Below, piece by piece: positions 51,086 through 62,809 of a DNA stretch of 64,000 bases (position 1 is the stretch's first letter; every line of letters begins with the position of its first letter). This DNA is from Lactarius indigo. Lineage: Eukaryota > Basidiomycota > Agaricomycetes > Russulales > Russulaceae. The translations under genes and the position numbers were made by a program. The notes below the pieces were generated by a model. It searched no databases. It was not told where the DNA came from and saw only the letters and a list, made by a program, of their open reading frames with translations. The stretch is from positions 124,001-188,000 of the forward strand of contig JAFKAC010000088.1 of NCBI GenBank assembly GCA_025766275.1. The letters run 5' to 3'.

Positions 51086-51720
51086 TGACTAAAACAGTCA
51101 TGTCTCAACAATTGCAGAGAGCTAAAGAGAGACTGAGAATAGGGGTGAATGGCTTCCACAGCTCAGAGAGGTCAACAAGAGGGTCAAATGAGAGAAGCTT
51201 GGGACTGGCAGACTGAATCACTACCAATTCAACAAAAGCCACCTCAATTTTGAGGTTGGCATCAGTGAGGATTTTCCTGACAACATCTGCTGCAGTAATG
51301 ATATCCTCATAAATGAGGGATTTGAGGACCACAGCAATGTGTAAGATAAAAGGACAAAATGGCTTTGGCCTCTTATTCATTAGCATAGGTGTGAGGGCTG
51401 AGGATGTCCACTTTACAACCTTGGCATCAAGCACTTGGCTAATGCACATAATGATAGAAATTTAAATGGGCTGAATAAGGCAATTGTAGACTGGATACAT
51501 CTCATGGACAATTCTTTGAGCCTGAGGCCCCTTGCATATATGTTGGGCATCATCAAACTTACATAGGGAGTGCTACAACCATAAAAATCATTGTAAACAT
51601 TGGGGTGCTTGTCTGTAAGGTGGGCCTTGGAGGTGTTGACTTCATCCAGTAAAATATTGTCAGAAGAGAGAGGAGTTACAGAGACAAGTGTGTTGGTAGG
51701 GGATATCAGCAAAATAAAGG

Positions 51721-52062
51721 AAACTTTTTAAGTGCTTACCAAGATCAAAATTCCTTATTCAGATTTAAATATAATTTAATGGTATATTATCATTGTAATT
51801 AGATAACATTTACTTGTTGGCTGATCATAATCAGTGTGATCTGAATGCTAATACTTTCAATCTCTATAATATTCTGATTATCTATTCAGAAGAGTAAGTT
51901 TTGGTAATTTTTTTGGTCAGATTACTATCACTTGCAATTCTTAGATACATATTATAAATACTAGTGATCCTCACATAATAATCTGGAGTGACTTTCAAAA
52001 CTGATGAGCCACATATGTCATGGGCCAGCCAATGTTAGCTGATACTAGAGATTCCTTCAAAA
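51721..52062. other. AT-rich stretch without a recognisable gene
   Basis: No frame or repeat stands out. It may be intron or upstream sequence of the serine-peptidase-like remnant. Confidence 0.4.
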
Positions 52063-52220
52063 TGTTGATAAGTCACCTATGCATATTTAGTGGCTCTAAT
52101 GAACTTACAGCATGGACTGCTATAGATTAGATATATAGGGCTTGTAGATTATATATTCTTTGTTATATCCTTATTATGATGTCACTGTGATATCATCTTC
52201 ATCTGGATTTTCTTTGTTCT
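52063..52220 (+). mobile_element. LTR-C fragment
   Basis: Starts TGTTGATAAG and follows LTR-C with a large internal gap. It is followed by about 80 bp resembling the opposite end of LTR-C inverted. Confidence 0.6.
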
Positions 52221-52330
52221 GATGGAAAGCATAGATGTAGTGCATATTCACAGTGGCTGATAGGAAACTATGATAAGATAAATACAGCAGCTGAAAGCAG
52301 TTGTTGACAGGGAACATCTTACAAGTAAAG

Positions 52331-52685
52331 TGTAGCAGTATGACTTATTGCAACAACTAGACCAAGGAAGTGTTAGTGAACTGAACAGGTAACACACTCA
52401 AGTCTAGTGTGGAGACAAGTCATGCACTGAATGTACAATCACAGTGAAGAGTTGACACACATGAAATCATTATACAGGACTCTAGGTCAGGTGATCACAG
52501 TGTGGCACACTGAGTGAAGAACCAAGAGAACAAGTTAATATTGAAGAGGTAAGGGAAGTACAGAGGAATACACACCTGAGTGGAGAACCAAGAGGACAAG
52601 TTGGTTCCACTCAGGCTGCTACATGAGGGTTTATATACTATGCTGTGGCTGAGTTCAAATTACTATGGAACCTTATTACTAAAGG
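52331..52685 (+). mobile_element. LTR-F fragment
   Basis: TGTAGCAG start, then collinear with the first half of LTR-F at 35677, including the doubled GAGAACCAAGAG motif. Truncated at ACTAAAGG. Confidence 0.75.
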
Positions 52686-53036
52686 TAAGGTAGCAGTCAC
52701 CAGGAACCATCCCCCCTTATGTCAGCATGTAACCCTAGGGTTTGTATTATGTAATTGTAACAATTCTTGAGGTTCAGAAACTAAAACAAAGTACAGGAGA
52801 GAAATCTTGTTAAAGCAAAGGAGGGGACCATGAAGAATTATGAGAGTGCTACAGAGGCCTTTATTTCCTTAATCATGTCTGGTGGAAGGGTGCAATGCCC
52901 ATGATACTTTCTGTTAGCCCACACTGCCTATGCACCTGTTAAACCCTCTCCATATGCATGGATGAACAGTGCAGAGCAATTAGCATAACTGTATATCCAG
53001 TAAGAAACACTGAATTAGAGCAAGGAAGATCTATGC
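52686..53036. other. Spacer without a recognisable gene
   Basis: Nothing recognisable on either strand. Presumably 3' flank of the DDE transposon. Confidence 0.35.
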
Positions 53037-54976
53037 TCACTGCCTGATTTGGTTAAGGGGAACACTATCAAGACACTCCTGCACCTTTTGTTCCATCTCA
53101 CAAATAGTTGCGCTTTGACCAGCAACACAAAATTGAAGTTTTGCAGTGCCCCAATACTGTTCAATAAAATTTAATTCACAGTGATATTTGGGGTAGAAAT
53201 CACAGATGTGGCCACACCTTTGAATGAGCTCTTCAAGCTGTGACTTCTGAGAAACAAAGTCAGGCTGGTTGAAGAGAAGACACTGGCAGCAGCAATTAGT
53301 TCTTCCACCAAGGCATTTGAAGCCTGGGCACTCAGCAAGCAAATCAGCCTCTGGCCAAAGACCACGCTCCTGTATGATCTGCTCTATCCCTTTAAACCAT
53401 CCTGGCATGGTGGGGTGGTCATCAGGGAAGTAAAATGACTGTGACTCTTTAGTTTGAAGGTTGATAATGCCACGATGCATCCTTGGGGCATCCTTAAAGG
53501 GTGTCCAGCCTTCCTTGGGATCTGTGAGGCAAATAATCAGCATGCAGCCTGAGGAAAATAAAACCAGGACTGAAGAATACTTTTAGGCATCTTTCTTGTT
53601 GATAAGGCATCAGGAGTTCGCTTCTGGTGTGAAGGGGCATTGTCAAAGAGAAAAAGTCCTTGTGCCATTCCCTTTGTCTTGCCCTCAAAGATGTCAATTG
53701 CCTCATCAACCTGCTCCAGAAGGTTATCTGTACTAAAGTATCTATCATGGTTAAGGCCAGCTTTGAAAGAGATTCTTGCTTCTCTACTTAAAAGAATGGT
53801 TAGTGTGTGTGGGCCTTATGAATGGAAATTGAACAGACTGAGGCCTTTCTTCATCTGGGCCATCATCTGGGCCATCATCATGCAAGCAACCTCACTCAGA
53901 AGTCAGAAATTTGGAAACCATAATTGATTGGCCATCCCCTTTCTGATGTGGGGTGGGCTTATTGCTCTTGTGAATCCAGTGAGTCTTTCAGAGGTCATTC
54001 TGGAAAAAAGTGGATTCATCATGGGGACGAGGATCAAGTGAAATTGGCCACTGGCACCAGGCACATGCCACATAGGAAAGCCACTTGGCAGTGGCAGCAG
54101 ATTGTCATCATTGTCCCACAAATGGAAGTGCTTCTTGTATTCCTTCCACCTTCTAACAAATGCCTCTCAGTACATGACAACATCTGGATGCTCATAGCCA
54201 TCCAGATACATCCCATTTTGTGTGGGACCAAAGCACCAGTTCAGTTTCAGCAGCCATTGATGTGCTGTGCTCCCAGAAATCATTGGCTTAGTAATCCCAG
54301 AGTGCGAGAATCTCTCTTGGACCTCCTCACTGGCAATGACATCAACAATATCAGATGCTGTGATGTAGCGGCCTTTTGTATGGGCCATTATCTGGAGCTG
54401 GATGAACTGTGAGGTGTCTTTGTCATCAAGAACTGTCTGGTGGGAATGGTGATATCAGAGCCATGGGATGTCCTCACTACAGACAAACTCAAGGATCATT
54501 TGTGCATGATTTATGCCCTTCCCCTCAATTTTCGAAACAGTTTCTGATGCTCTTCTCCAGGTGTATTGAAGGGCTGGGTCTAGATAGAGGTTCAGTACTC
54601 CAACCATCCCAGTGAGATAAGCACGAAGCAAGGCATCAAAATCCATGCTTTTGCTCATGACCAAGAGGGGTGCACAAGCTTTCTGGAGGCTTTCCCTGTC
54701 ATCTCAAATGTTGAGGGCTCAGTCAGTATGGGTCAATGGGCCCAGATCCCTGAGAATGTGCCTGTGACAAATCTTGTCAAGTGCTGCATCCAAGGTGTGT
54801 TGAATATCCCCTAGCCCCAGATTGAGTTTCCCACCATCTTCGCTGCTACTATTCCCATGATCGCCACCATTGTCATTGTCAGAAACCCAGTTTGAAGCCC
54901 CCTGAGAGGTGACCTCATGTGAGTCATGAAGCAGAGGTGAGACAGGGAGTTGCAGTTGAAGCAGAGAGTCTGGCAC
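53037..54976 (-). pseudogene. Tc1/mariner-like DDE transposase, decayed
   Basis: On the minus strand: R-A-S-E-T-V-S-K near 54570; a helix-turn-helix-like stretch (T-A-S-D-I-V-D-V-I-A-S-E-E-V), W-L-L-K-L-N-W near 54240, H-D-E-S-T-F-F-Q-N-D, I-M-V-S-K-F-L-T-S-E (the first catalytic Asp, expected in M-V-S-D-F-L, is Lys), L-F-L-F-D-N-A-P-S-H-Q (second Asp), a good GT-AG intron at 53522-53580, Y-F-P-D-D-H-P-T-M-P-G-W-F-K-G, a Cys patch (C-C-C-Q-C), H-C-E-L-N-F-I-E-Q-Y-W-G (catalytic Glu), and the end L-N-Q-I-R-Q at 53037. Stops follow N-D-L, T-S-E and others; the frame is lost near 53760. It belongs to a DDE family common in basidiomycetes. Confidence 0.75.
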
Positions 54977-55472
54977 ACAACAGAGTAAGAACTGATCATA
55001 GTATTACAGAGGAGGAACTTTACCTGGCATGCAACAGAGTGAGAACTGATGTGGTCCAGGGCATATATGGTACACTACTTATACTGTTTTACATGAGTGA
55101 CACTACTACAAGGGATGTAACATAGGGTCACAGAGTACAAGGGATGCATTGTTCTACAACAGGACAAAGGAGTGTGTATAAAGGGAACAAGGCATACTAG
55201 AACAAAGAGAGTCCAGACAAGGATGATATTATAGTGACATCACAATAAACATAATGCTAAAAGGAGAACAAAGGATGGAGTACAATGAATAGTCCAGAGT
55301 AGTCTATACAATGTTATTGTACAGTGATGTCATACATAACACAATGATAAGCGCTAGATTGTACAGATCAAAACTATGTAATCTACAAGTCCAATTCATC
55401 TAATCTAAAGCAGTCCATGCTGTAAGTCCAGTACGTATGAGCCACTAAGTGCATGCAGGTCACTTATCAACA
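54928..55472 (-). mobile_element. LTR-C, inverted, truncated at one end
   Basis: From GAAGCAGAGGTGAGA to TTATCAACA, following the inverted LTR-C at 41750. It contains a local duplication of AGAGTAAGAACTGAT / AGAGTGAGAACTGAT. Confidence 0.8.
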
Positions 55473-55490
55473 AAACCCTCATCAGAGAAG

Positions 55491-55706
55491 TGTTGATAAG
55501 TAGCCTGTGCACACTTAATGGCTCTAAATGGACTTGTAGATAATGGACTACAGTAGATTAGATTATTCATTTTTGATCTGTACAATCTGGACCATGACAT
55601 CACATGTATATGACATCATATGGACTATTCTGGACTTACCATTGTACTACATTTCTTTGTTCTACTTTTGTTCTTATCTTTATTATGATGTCACTATGAT
55701 ATCATC
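55491..55706 (+). mobile_element. LTR-C 5' part, cut by a poly(T) junction
   Basis: TGTTGATAAG to TGATATCATC, then a run of 16 T begins. It lies head-to-head with the inverted LTR-C ending at 55472. Confidence 0.8.
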
Positions 55707-56760
55707 TTTTTTTTTTTTTTTTAGACCAATTTATATTCCGGGGTAGAGTAACATGCATGTACAGGACTGGTCCCTACAGTAGAACTAACTGCAGGATTTA
55801 GGAGATCCATTCTGCCTGTTCAGGAATACCGTATTACAGTACCTGTGCTAACCATGCATATAGAGCCTCAGACTGGAACAACTACTAGGAGTCATTTAAC
55901 CAGAGCGTAGAGTTGGAAGCCTTCGCTGACTTAACAGTAACAAGGGAAACGGAGCTGAAAGATTAAATAGACCCCCACAAAAGAGGTAAAAGGTTCGTCA
56001 CCAAAGTGAGAGTGGGAAAACACTAGCAAAACCCAAGTGTAAGGACCACTTGTTAGGCCCATCCGAAGATGGGGTCAGGAAATGTGTGAGTGGACATAGG
56101 AAGTGTAGTCATGCAGTGCAACGCATGAGGCTAGGGGCCTAGAGGGTAGCCTTCTGCGAAGCAGAGGAGGCAGGAGCCTTGGCATGAGGCTTCAGCTTCC
56201 ACCTTTGGAGGTCCCTGGAGTGCCCAAAGGCAAACAGAGTCCGCTGATCGAGCAGGGCTCAACTGGCAGACCTGTCGGGATCCTCAAAAGCGATGACCAG
56301 GGAGGACAGCAACCCAGGGGCATAAGAGCTTGGGGCCCTGACCCATGAGGGGAGGTTGGTGAGGTGGAGGGTGTGGTAGAAGGGGTTGTCACGCGCCAGT
56401 GAATCGTGACATTCTGCAGGAGAGTAAGGTGCACAAGTAGAGGTGACTCCAGTGGGAATGCCGTTGATGGTGATGCAAGACCAGTGAACATTCTCACAGG
56501 TCTGAATAGGAAGCAGGTTGGAGGGGTCATGCGATAAGAAGGAGGAGAGGGCATTGGAGATGAAGCCAGAGGCGGCATTGAGGTAATGAGCCATGGTATC
56601 AGGGCCAGCAATGACCACGAGGTTCTGTTTAGGGGTCCAGCGGGTGGCAGATAAGGTCACCTGGTGGGGTGAGTCAAGTAGGGCAGAGTTAAGGTGGGCA
56701 CAGATATCAGCTGGCAACCTCCTGACAGCCAGAGCACCCATTCCCAGCCAATGGATAGCG
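55707..56760 (-). mobile_element. LINE-like element carrying only ORF1
   Basis: The T run (55707-55722) is the poly(A) tail of a minus-strand retroposon. ORF1 (from about 56741) reads Q-V-T-L-S-A-T-R-W-T-P-K-Q-N-L-V-V, H-W-S-C-I-T-I-N-G-I-P-T-G-V, Y-S-P-A-E-C-H, L-P-S-W-V-R-A-P-S-S-Y and A-F-E-D-P-D. This is a pattern I know from ORF1 of basidiomycete Tad-like LINEs. TGA (complement of 56259-56261) stands where an Arg is expected; the frame then continues A-L-L-D-Q-R-T-L-F-A-F-G-H-S and ends near 56140. No ORF2 or RT follows; 3' sequence and tail come directly after ORF1. The 5' end is probably truncated. Confidence 0.6.
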
Positions 56761-56799
56761 ATGGCTTATGTAATTGATACCCCCAACCGACGGTGAGAT

Positions 56800-57195
56800 T
56801 CTTTAATAGTTCATACTCAGCCGGCGCCGGCCAACGGCGGAGATTCCGCCATAATTGATAGTCCAGCCGACGCCGGCTGGGTCAGAGATAATCGGAAATC
56901 CATGCGGATAGTTCCATGATAATGTAGGGTATCCAGAGATGCTCTTGAACTCAAATATTTGACTGGGTGAGCACTGTTTAGGTGTGTGAGATCATTGATC
57001 ACCTGTTGAGATATGTACAGCAAATTGCATACATATCAGACAACTACAATTATATTGGACAAGTAATGAACATCTGATTGCAAGTCAATATATAATGATA
57101 GATGATCGGTGTTGGGGGAAATAGCTAATAACTAATAGTTCATACTCAGAATATACATGTCGGGAAATCCGCTGTAATGATAGTCCAACAGCATT
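56800..57195 (+). repeat. Direct repeat pair downstream of KDZ copy 2
   Basis: 56802-56875 and 57131-57190 share TAATAGTTCATACTCAG, then a CGG-N5-CCG element (56838-56848; 57161-57171), then TAAT(T)GATAGTCCA. A GC-rich palindrome (CCAGCCGACGCCGGCTGG) lies in the first unit. They could be subterminal repeats of the KDZ transposon. Confidence 0.5.
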
Positions 57196-57359
57196 GCCCA
57201 AAAGCGGACCTCCACTTAATTCCTGTCACAGGCAAATGGATATATATGAGAGGGGATCGGGGGGTTCGAGAAAAGCCATTCATTTCATTTGCAAGAACCA
57301 AACACTTATGTCAATTGATATGTACTATAGGAGGAATACATGAATCAGGACAAGCAATC

Positions 57360-60300
57360 TCATTTCATCTTACAGTGCTTCAATGGAGCATCAGTAATCG
57401 GAGTAAGAGCCTTTACAGAGCTTCTGGAAAGTCCCTCCCATGCATGCATCTGGTATGATGCATATGCTTGATGCCCCTTTAATGAACCTTGTGCAGCAAT
57501 GATCATGAGTTTCTTCCATGTCTCTGCTTTGGAATGGAAGTATGCTGGGATCCATTTAGCTTCATTATGGATGCTGTCTTGTTCCTCTGACCACCGCTCA
57601 AACTGTGCCCTTGCATGGAGCCAGTGAACCCTTTCAACTGTATGAATATATGAGCACATGAATATAGAATTCAATGGAGCACATACAATCATCCATCCAT
57701 GTTCCATCATCTTCAGTGGTATTGCCAAAGCCCCAGATCCAGGATTGTTGTGTATTCCGCTGTCCTACTTGTTGTGATCCAAGGACCAATGTTGCTACAC
57801 GGAGATCCTTTGAATGGAGCTTCGGGAGGTCCTGTGGAATGGGTGCAGCTTTGCGGAGCTTCCTATAGGCATCCCGTGCCATGCTATATATGCGGGCATG
57901 CTCACGGACATTAGTGTCAACACTGTGTATGGCATTCCAGGTGCGGGTCTTTGTCTGTTGTGTGTGAGCAGGTCGTACCTGAGTGCGGAACAGAGCGGAT
58001 TTAAATCCAAGAGCGAGGCGGATTCCATGAATGGATTCACTAGCTTGAGCATGGCGTAGCTGTACCTCCTTTCCAGCAAGGGATTGGAAACCATGCCTAA
58101 CACACCATTCCCATCCAAGGGAAGATGGGAGGAGGACCGGAAAGTCCTCAGGATTAGTTGCATCCATCCCAGATCCATCCAGTGCTTGCGGAGTAGGACG
58201 GATGGAGGCATGGGCTGAATGATCATCATCTGTATCTTCAGGATCTCCAAGATCATCCATATGGTCATATTCCTCATAGTCACCCAAAGGCACTATTGAG
58301 GAATCATCTGCAAGCGGCTGGTAGAGTAGGAAGGAATCTCCCTGGTGCTCAAATATGTCAATGAGCTTCTGAAGGCGACTCCGCTTGTTTTCAATGACTT
58401 GAGCCTCCTCAGTGTTGATCTTCAGACCATGTGCTCGGAGTTGATATCTGATAGCAAGCCTTTACAGAGTGGATGTTAACCAACAGTCAAATGGGTCATT
58501 GGATGGACTCACTGCAACTCCTGGATCTTTATCCCACATGCAATCCAAGATGTTTGACCATGAGCGGTAATATCTCCGCTCTCCTCCGAAATCAGCTGCT
58601 GCTGAACCTCTGCACAAGAGGGAGCTAATGATAGACATTAGTATAGAATACATAGGATTTGTCAGGTCACAATACCTTTGGATGTCACTGTATCATATAT
58701 GTCCATTAAAGTGGGGTCTTCATGCCTGTTTGATTGAGCATGACTTTCTGCCTTAAGCCATCGTTTAGTCTTCTTCTTGAACCTTGCATTGAGAGTGTCT
58801 AATATCTCAGCACTGAGATCTATACCATTATCCATCCGTTTCCACCGCTTCAGAAGTGATGGAACTGGAACATTATTATATTAGAATCAAATGGATTATA
58901 GATACGGATTAAACGGACCAATGCGGACCATCTTCTTCCAATTGGAATGGTTCATATGTGCATCCAATACCTCCTGGCGATGGGCAAGGGACATCCCACG
59001 GATGCTCCGTGAGATGTTATTGAGTGGTGCCCACAATGTCTCAATGATCTCTCCATCCACCTGCTTCGCTCCAGGGATATAGCTTGGGGAAAAGCGGGGT
59101 AAGCATGAATCTTGATGGCCATGGATATGAAAGAGGCCAATCCCAGTGCGAAGTTGCAATGAGCTAGACAGAGATAACTCCGGGCTCTTCTCCACCCTTT
59201 CCTTGAAGTGAACACCATATTGGCACATGATATCATACATGACCAAGGCCACAGGGATGTCCCCCATATTGTAGGAAAGGGCCTTGCAAAGGCTATAGTC
59301 CATATTGATTTGCCTGACATCAAACATACATCAATTATCAATTCCATACTTAGGGTGCTTAATGCGTCGGACATACCTCTCTCCCTTCTGGAAGTCAACT
59401 ACAGATGTAGGGACAAAGAATCCATGACAGCATGCGGTTGCTCCGATGCCTGTAACATCAAGGTGTGGACGACTTGAATTGGCCTGTTCAATGGCCCTGT
59501 ATGTGTTACATGTGCTGGGCTATGAGACTATAAGACAACAGTCACTGTCAATAGTATCTGACATACCTGGGAAATCTCTTGCCCACTATGCAGATGAGCC
59601 TTATATGAATTGGGATTTGCCATGAAGGCCATCCCCGCTGATAGCGGAACGTCCGTATCTCCTGTCCTACACCTCATGTGCTCTGCTGAGAAGTTGCCAT
59701 CCATTATGAAGGTTCGGATGAGTTGATTCCTTCGAGCAAGTCAATACTGAGATATTTGACATGTTCTCAATGAATACATACGGCTTATCATTATATCTGG
59801 TCCTCCAATCATCTGGTAGATTGATGCCTGGCTGTGGACAGGCTGGACAGAATATGGCCATGGACCCTTCATTAGCGGATGTCCCTGTGTGCTGATGTCC
59901 CAAACCGCTTTCAATCCTATTCTTCAAGTCCCTCCATTGTCGGGATGCCCTCAAGAGCTGTTTGTAGAGGTTCTATATGTCTCCATCAATAAGATGTTAT
60001 GCAGTATCAGGATAGCATTGATACTCACTGGGACATGGTCAGGGAACATCCGATTGGTGATGCTCTGAAGCTTAGAATAGTACTGTTGTGCAGTTGTCTT
60101 GCACTCCAGGTTGTCAGCCAAGAAGTCATCCAGAACTGAGAAGGTGAATGCAGTCTCAATCTGCTTGAAGGTTGAAGGAAATATTCCAGCTTGGAGTAGT
60201 TGCTCATCATTGGCACCAGCGTTGGGGCATATGCAGAAGAGTACATCCATATCAAAGACACCTGTTTGATTGACAACGGTGATCAGCGGGTTTCCCGACA

Positions 60301-61233
60301 TTGTGGTCCGAGTGCATCGTGTGTTTCCCTCAGAGGGATCCAACACATCCCCAACAAAGTCAAACAATGTGTCTGAAATCCCAGGCATATCTTCAAGAGT
60401 TTGTGACGAAGGCTGCGGACCTCCCGACAAATGAGCCTGCTCTTCCTCAACAGATACAAGTGATGCAGAACGAGTCTGACGGGACGTCCGCTTTCTGCGC
60501 TGTGTCCCATCTGACACTTGGTGTCCCTATGGATATATGAGTATATGTGGGATTCATATATCTGATATGTTCATACCTCCACTGTAAGTGGACATGGCCT
60601 CCCATCATGACCAAAGCAGAGCTTAAATCCAATTGACATTAATGACATTGGTGCAAAGTGTGTGCCAGTCCAGCGGGACACCCGATGGAATGGGGATCGC
60701 ATATGTGTTTGAAGGCAACATTCCTTGCAGAAGTACTTTCCTCCAATACAATCAGAGCACTTGATCTGCATCGAACTGGTACACATAGAGCAATTTGGAG
60801 CACTTGTCAGACCCTCCATCTCGAGCAAAAGGTGGATGTATCTGCTCCGCATGTCTGTCCACTGGCTCATTGGTGTCTACGAATAATCAGAAGTCCGACA
60901 ATGATCATAGGAGGTTTGTGGACATACACTTTGTTGGGGCTGGGATTCCTCTGCTTGAAAGTCTTGCAAATCAGGTTCATATGGCTCTATGTGGTGAAGG
61001 GTATGTGATTCCTCTATCCCATGTGGTGAGTCCCTGGATGACTGCGACTGTACTGTCTCCATAGTGGTCTCCACTCCAGTTTGAGACATTGAAGCTTGAC
61101 CTGACTTCCCCTTCTTTAAGTGGAAAGGGACTTCCTTTACAGTGGTACGGAGTCCCCGCTTAGTCTTCCGTGTCTGGTTAACAACCTCAACAACATCTCC
61201 CATGGGAATGGTGAAGGTATTCTTTGGAGGCAT
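57360..61233 (-). CDS. KDZ transposase (CxC2-type cysteine cluster), apparently intact
   Basis: Minus-strand multi-exon gene from ATG 61233 (MPPKNTFTIPMG). Introns read by eye include 60877-60927, 60527-60576, 59973-60028 and 59730-59781, all GT-AG and about 50 nt; more follow, and all keep the frame. Order: Lys-rich N-terminus; cysteine cluster C-S-M-C...C-S-D-C...C-K-E-C-C...H (about 60790-60700); C-P-A-C-P-Q-P-G-I-N-L-P; F-I-M-D-G-N-F (first catalytic Asp, ~59700); S-V-V-D-F-Q-K-G-E-R; L-V-M-Y-D-I-M-C-Q-Y; V-D-G-E-I-I-E-T-L-W-A-P; a helical region; and a C-terminus ending L-S-R-S-S-V-K-A-L-T-P-I. I found no stop in the spliced frame. It probably mobilises a KDZ DNA transposon. Terminal inverted repeats were not identified. 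Confidence 0.82.
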
Positions 61234-61459
61234 GATGAATGGAAATGGATAGAATGAAGATGGTGTGAATGAAAGTCAATGGGTGACATGGATTATCTCC
61301 GTTCTTAAATATACCTGAGCATCCTCAATGATCTATACACCTGGTTGATCCACTAGTGGTGTTGTCCAACCTTCAAATCTGAAACCAGTCCCAATGTGAA
61401 ACCCTACATGAGACAGTACGACCACAGTACAATAGTCTACATCATGGAGAACCTTCTAA

Positions 61460-62093
61460 TCAGCTATCATTAGTATTTCCTAATTCCGAAGACATCTCCA
61501 ATGCATGATCCAACCCATCATCATGATATAAGCTATCTTCTGTTCCATGTGAAATATTGGAAACATCAATCCCTTCTGCCTCACACAGTGCCCTTACCAT
61601 GAGGGAGAAGTCATTCACACTCCTGTGTATATTCTCTGAGTTGGAAATGATATCCATGTCCACCTTGAAAGGTAAGATGGATGGAATTGATTGACAATGA
61701 CAGGTACACACCTCATATTCATTGAGTGAGCTTTCCTGCTCCTCCAAAGGATGTTGCACATCTGCCTTGAAAGGTAAGATGGAATAGGAAGAATTGATGG
61801 TGACAGGTACATACCACACATTGATTGATTGAACTTGTTTCTTGCTCCTCAGAAACATGTTCCAGCAGGGGTTTCAGACTGATGGTTTCAACATCACCAT
61901 CTGAGCCATACATGTCATCCTCATCAAATGATTGTGTATCAGAGGGTGAGTCGTCCACAGGATCGGAAAACATGGTGGGAGTGTGGAGAGGGGGGGAGCG
62001 GGAGATCCGCTTATGTTCGTGAATGGTGCTGGTGTACCGGGAGGGCTTTGATGTGGATGATACAAGTTTGCCTTTGGATGTGTGAGACTGCAT
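61460..62093 (-). CDS. Small acidic protein gene with duplicated exon-intron unit
   Basis: ATG at 62093 (MQSHTSKGKLV). Introns 61766-61814 (49 nt) and 61664-61711 (48 nt), both GT-AG and frame-preserving, give a product of about 180 residues ending E-L-G-N-T-N-D-S at 61460. It is Ser-rich and basic first (R-I-S-R-S-P-P-L-H-T-P), then acidic (F-D-E-D-D-M-Y-G-S-D-G-D). The two introns are about 80% alike, and the exons before each (L-E-H-V-S-E-E-Q-E-T-S-S-I-N and V-Q-H-P-L-E-E-Q-E-S-S-L-N) are also alike. It lies 230 bp upstream of the KDZ gene on the same strand and may be an accessory gene of that transposon. Family unknown. Confidence 0.5.
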
Positions 62094-62809
62094 GATTGGT
62101 AGTAGAGCAATAGAGTAGCTAAACCTGAAGCAATATAAATACCATGGACATGTGAAACAGGTTTGGCCTTGCTGAAGATACATGAAACACTGCCTGAGGA
62201 TCTATGGTAATTGTTAGACTACACCTCAATATATGACATGGCATGAATGTCGGACGGTCCGCTGTTTCAATGTCACATATGAATGGCGAATGAATAATAC
62301 TAGACATACAATACTCTAAACACATGCATATTTGATATGATCTATAGAAGGCATATGTGATACAACCTGCCAGCTTTACTACAGAGATATTCAGCCATGT
62401 ATCCCGCCTTTGCAATGTGCCGACCACTTAATGGAGATGTATTTAGGGTGTGAGTCGGGTTTATTCCGGATGGTCCGATGTATTAAGTCGCATGCCACTC
62501 AGCTTTGCAGAATCCCACATATGGGAATCAAGTCATATGATGTACAACGTCACATGTTACAGATGGGTCACATGAAGCAAATGACAGATGGATCACATGA
62601 AACTGATTGCACACACGTCACATGTACCAATTCATTCAAATAGGGAAGTCCGACTACGTGATTACAAATTGTCCTAAAACGCATATTCGATTATTTACTG
62701 TGTGGGGGGGATCTCTGGCGATGGCCTGCGTGATGCAGCACTCCCACCCGAACGCGCAACTTGAAACATATGTTAGGTGTGCATGAAACAGCCAAGAAAC
62801 ACAAACTAC
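62094..62809. other. Spacer with palindromic motifs, no gene seen
   Basis: No convincing frame. It contains CGG-N5-CCG copies at 62251 and 62467 and many ATATG/CATATG words. Confidence 0.4.

Larger units (their letters stand above)
41625..51110 (-). mobile_element. Diverged solo Copia LTR hosting LTR-C and element B2
   Basis: Plus-strand ends TGTTAAAGTG and GTCTCAACA, the inverse of the Copia LTR. ATTGC at 41620-41624 and 51111-51115. Excluding insertions it is about 480 bp. Confidence 0.88.
41335..51720 (-). pseudogene. Serine-peptidase-like basidiomycete protein, remnant split by a Copia LTR
   Basis: Minus-strand pieces 51720-51111 and 41624-41335 join after removal of 41625-51110 and one ATTGC copy. 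The readable product includes D-P-L-V-D-L-S-E-L-W-K-P-F-T-P, then Y-Y-K-G-T-G-G-L-Y, V-V-L-T-Y-A-H-I (position of the T-A-A-H catalytic His block in trypsin-fold relatives), and, after a frame change, A-Y-N-N-A-V-N-T-M-L-A-T-I. This resembles a family of basidiomycete proteins with a peptidase S1-like core that I know only as hypothetical proteins. Frame changes and missing 3' sequence make it a pseudogene. Confidence 0.4.
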
